From Deltaproteobacteria bacterium (GTDB taxonomy: Bacteria; Desulfobacterota; Binatia; UTPRO1), in NCBI GenBank assembly GCA_029262315.1, contig JAJCZP010000116.1, forward strand, positions 1 to 54,440: a stretch of 54,440 nucleotides of DNA, written 5' to 3'. The notes under the pieces were generated by a model. It was not told where the DNA came from. It was given only the letters and a program-made list of their open reading frames with translations, and ran no database searches. This document shows positions 52,687 to 54,440 of the stretch, piece by piece. Positions within the stretch are counted from its first letter, which is position 1, and every line of letters starts with the position of its first letter. The position numbers and the translations under genes were made by a program.

Positions 52687-53124
52687 ATGCATCTGACTCG
52701 ACACACCGACTTCGGCTTGCGCGTGCTCATGCATCTGGCACTCGAGAGCCCGCGGAGCGTGACCGTCGCGGAGGTCGCCGATGCATTCGGACTTTCGCGC
52801 CACCATCTGACCAAGGTCGCGCAGCGTCTGCGCGTGCTGGGCGTGGTCGAGACGCAACGGGGTCGACGTGGCGGGCTCAAGCTTGCGAAGCCTCCTGGGG
52901 AGATCGCGCTCGGCATCGTCGTACGTGCGCTCGAGCGTTTCGACGTCGTCGAGTGTTTCGACAGCGCGACCAACGGCTGCATTCTCACGCCAGCGTGCGG
53001 GCTGCAGGGGGCGATGACCGAGGCCGTCGAGGCATTTCTCCACGTGCTCGATGGCTATACGTTGGCGGATCTCCTGGTGCGGCCACGCCGTATGCGGCAA
53101 CTGATCCGTTCGGGGCCGTCGTGA
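52687..53124 (+). CDS. nsrR: Rrf2 family regulator, NsrR-like Fe-S nitric oxide sensor
   Basis: Protein of 145 residues starting MHLTRHTDFGLRVLMHLAL, the typical Rrf2 winged-helix beginning, with VAEVADAFGLSRHHLTKVAQRL as the DNA-recognition region. Cysteines 90, 98 and 104 (C-x7-C-x5-C) match the spacing of NsrR cluster ligands that hold a 4Fe-4S or 2Fe-2S centre sensitive to NO. GGGAGG lies 6 nt upstream of ATG 52687; an open frame continues upstream into the cytochrome gene as shadow. The gene symbol rests on family motifs, not on a genome comparison. Divergent from the cytochrome it probably controls. Confidence 0.88.
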   Translation: MHLTRHTDFGLRVLMHLALESPRSVTVAEVADAFGLSRHHLTKVAQRLRVLGVVETQRGRRGGLKLAKPPGEIALGIVVRALERFDVVECFDSATNGCILTPACGLQGAMTEAVEAFLHVLDGYTLADLLVRPRRMRQLIRSGPS

Positions 53125-53176
53125 GAATGGCGACGAAGGCGTCGAGCCATTCTCGAGGCTGTGATAGGGCCGAGGT

Positions 53177-53629
53177 ATGGCGACTTTTCCGAGGATCGAG
53201 GTAGAGCGCGCGTTTCATGAGTTCATCGCGATGGGCGACCGATGCGTGGAGACCGGGGATTGGAATCCCTGGGCGGACATCCACAGTGAGGACGGCGTCT
53301 GGATCGAACATCACTTCGGGACGTTTCGCGGGCGCGAGGCGATTCGCGCCAAGATCTGTGAAGTGATGACGCCCGTGCCCATGATGTTCTTCCCCGTCGC
53401 GTGGTTCATGATCGACGGCAACCGGGTCGCTTCCTACATCTGGCAACAGATGCCCGATCCCACTGGTGGCGATGAGATCTATCGCTTCGGCAACATCACC
53501 GTCCTGGAGTACGCGGGCGACGGGCTCTGGTCCTTTCAGGAGGATGTCTACAATCCGCAGGAGGCCACAGAAATGGTGACGCGGTGGATGGGGGCGGGCG
53601 GGCAACTCGCGGGCGACATCCCAACGTAG
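53177..53629 (+). CDS. SnoaL/NTF2-like family protein
   Basis: Protein of 150 residues with the NTF2-like cone pattern: an N-terminal helical half (VERAFHEFIAMGDRCVETGDW) with the DIHSEDGVWIEHHFG turn, then FRGREAIRAKICE and a curved sheet through FFPVAWFMIDGNRVASYIW. Trp/His-rich pocket residues (W, EHH) suggest a hydrophobic ligand site. Function unknown, and low similarity to the other NTF2-like protein at 71-565. It lies 52 bp after the NsrR-like gene in the same direction, perhaps under its promoter. Confidence 0.85.
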   Translation: MATFPRIEVERAFHEFIAMGDRCVETGDWNPWADIHSEDGVWIEHHFGTFRGREAIRAKICEVMTPVPMMFFPVAWFMIDGNRVASYIWQQMPDPTGGDEIYRFGNITVLEYAGDGLWSFQEDVYNPQEATEMVTRWMGAGGQLAGDIPT

Positions 53630-53639
53630 GTCGCCCGCG
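53608..53639. terminator. Inverted repeat across the stop codon, candidate bidirectional terminator
   Basis: Perfect 10-bp arms at 53608-53617 and 53630-53639 with a 12-nt loop that contains the TAG stop of the NTF2-like gene. It lies between convergent genes (the other ends at 53687). No T-run. Confidence 0.4.
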
Positions 53640-53686
53640 TGTCGGGCTCCTTGGGCGAGCCGGTCATGGTGGCGAGCGCGCTCCGA

Positions 53687-54439
53687 TTAGCCAGCAGCTG
53701 GCAAATTGGCGTCGAGCGCCGCCAAGACGCGATCGGGATGTGAGCGCCGTTGGTAGTTTTCTGCCTGGTCGATCCAGCGTACCGTTCCGCCGGCGTCGAC
53801 GAGGATTGCTGTTGGAATCGGCATCGAGATGACGACGCCTGGTTTCGGCGCGAGGCCGCGCTCGTGGCGGACGTTGTAGAGATCGGTCACCTTCAGATCG
53901 GTGTCGCTCAGCATGGTGGCGCCGAGCCCGTGTACGCCTCGCCCCATGTTGATCTGGCGCGGAGTATCTCCGCTCACGGTGACGATCTCGACTCCGCGGC
54001 GATCGAACTCAGGTCTCAAATCTTCCCATCGCCGTAACTCGGCGACACAGTATGGTCACCAATGGCCACGGAAGAACTTCAGCAGGAATGGTCGGCCTTT
54101 GAGACTCGAGAGCGCGAAGGGGTTGCCCTCGTGATCGATGGCCGTGAAATCAAGCGCGGGGCCGCCGACAGCGACGGCGGGGGGCTTGTCGTCTTGCTTG
54201 CTGAATGCCACCAGGAAAACGAACAGCGCGCCCGTGATTGCTCCGGTCCATGCGCCGACGCGCGCAACGCCCTCTGCGCCCGCAACCAGGGCCGCGCCCC
54301 CGAGAGCCAACGCCATGCTCATCGCGACGACGAACCCGGTACGATCTTCGGGGACGCGCGTGGCGATGATGCGGCGCGACCACTCGATGATGCCCCCAAG
54401 TGTCAGGATGCCCGCGACGATTCCTAGAACATTTGCCAT
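53687..54439 (-). CDS. Membrane-anchored peroxiredoxin-like selenoprotein (in-frame TGA read as Sec)
   Basis: One frame of 250 residues if TGA 54056-54058 is read as selenocysteine at position 128. Residues 1-83 hold three or so TM helices (GIVAGILTLGGIIEW, GFVVAMSMALALGGAALVAG, TGAITGALFVFLVAF). Then comes a peroxiredoxin-like thioredoxin fold: DFTAIDHEGNPFALSSLKGR, LLKFFRGHW, Sec-Pro-Tyr-Cys, then VAELRRWEDLRPEF, VTVSGDTPRQ and PIPTAILVDAGGTVRWIDQA. Cys-containing relatives have Cys in this place (F-R-G-H-W-C-P-Y-C). TGA directly followed by C, a hairpin at 54026-54055, and continuous conserved coding on both sides support Sec over a pseudogene. The ATG touches the window edge, so the true start may lie beyond it. 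Likely reduces peroxides at the membrane. Confidence 0.85.
54026..54055 (-). promoter_or_regulatory. Candidate bacterial SECIS element
   Basis: Starting 10 nt after the TGA on the minus strand: stem TCGCCG, loop AGTTA, stem CGGCGA (6 perfect bp). CCA directly after the TGA can also pair with TGG past the stem. The loop starts 17 nt after TGA and has G as its second base, both within the published bSECIS rules (16-37 nt, G in the first two loop bases). Confidence 0.75.
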
Positions 54440-54440
54440 C

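Noticed and set aside
1..54440. tRNA, rRNA, insertion sequences, prophage or integrase genes
   Set aside because: None found: no cloverleaf-type sequence noticed, no transposase or integrase motif in any frame read.

Overview
This is GC-rich, densely coded bacterial chromosomal DNA with about 45 genes and no rRNA, tRNA, CRISPR array or recognisable insertion sequence. The mix points to an uncultured soil- or sediment-type bacterium of the former Deltaproteobacteria, perhaps Binatota. It includes CoA-linked lipid and steroid-type catabolism, F420-type LLM oxidoreductases, a wax-ester synthase, and large secreted proteins with DUF4215-type and other Cys-rich repeats. The taxonomic placement is inference from gene content; no marker gene is present.

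Layout. 1-13904 is a lipid/steroid-like catabolic block: an NTF2-like protein and a fused family III CoA-transferase (-), a KstD-like flavoprotein (+), a DAO-type oxidase (-), an MMPL-type RND transporter fused to a LolA-like domain followed by an outer-membrane barrel (+), a double-hotdog dehydratase (-), and an LLM enzyme with a crotonase (+). 14074-16152 is a secreted subtilase. 16249-21285 is a minus-strand operon of DUF938 methyltransferase, acyl-CoA dehydrogenase, patatin-like protein, hydrolase and rhodanese. 21339-23399 holds a methyltransferase, a quinone reductase and a hydrolase remnant. 23500-28014 is a storage-lipid operon of unknown protein, wax-ester synthase/DGAT and acyl-CoA ligase. 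28133-28789 is a Cys-rich lipoprotein. 29097-35309 is a czc-type heavy-metal efflux operon.

35321-43828 carries small regulators, alpha/beta hydrolases, an endonuclease/phosphatase-family lipoprotein gene interrupted by an in-frame TAG, a DUF5329 gene, an iron-dependent alcohol dehydrogenase, a phosphoesterase, and a TetR repressor divergent from a phytoene-desaturase-like flavoprotein. 44125-48414 encodes a 1429-residue secreted mosaic protein with three beta-sandwich repeats, 17 disintegrin-like Cys repeats and an unrecognised C-terminal domain. 48427-53124 holds a propeller-like protein, an LLM enzyme and a diheme cytochrome c divergent from an NsrR-type nitric-oxide sensor, with a candidate NsrR operator between them.

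The most striking locus is the last one, 53687-54439 on the minus strand. A membrane-anchored peroxiredoxin-like gene is read through an in-frame TGA located exactly where the catalytic Cys is expected (Trp-TGA-Pro-Tyr-Cys). A 6-bp hairpin with a G in its 5-nt apical loop lies at the spacing expected of a bacterial SECIS element. I read it as a selenoprotein. Other points of interest are a four-Cys helical module shared by two otherwise unrelated secreted proteins, a patatin-like protein with Asn at the nucleophile position, a crotonase lacking both hydratase glutamates, and several candidate operators.
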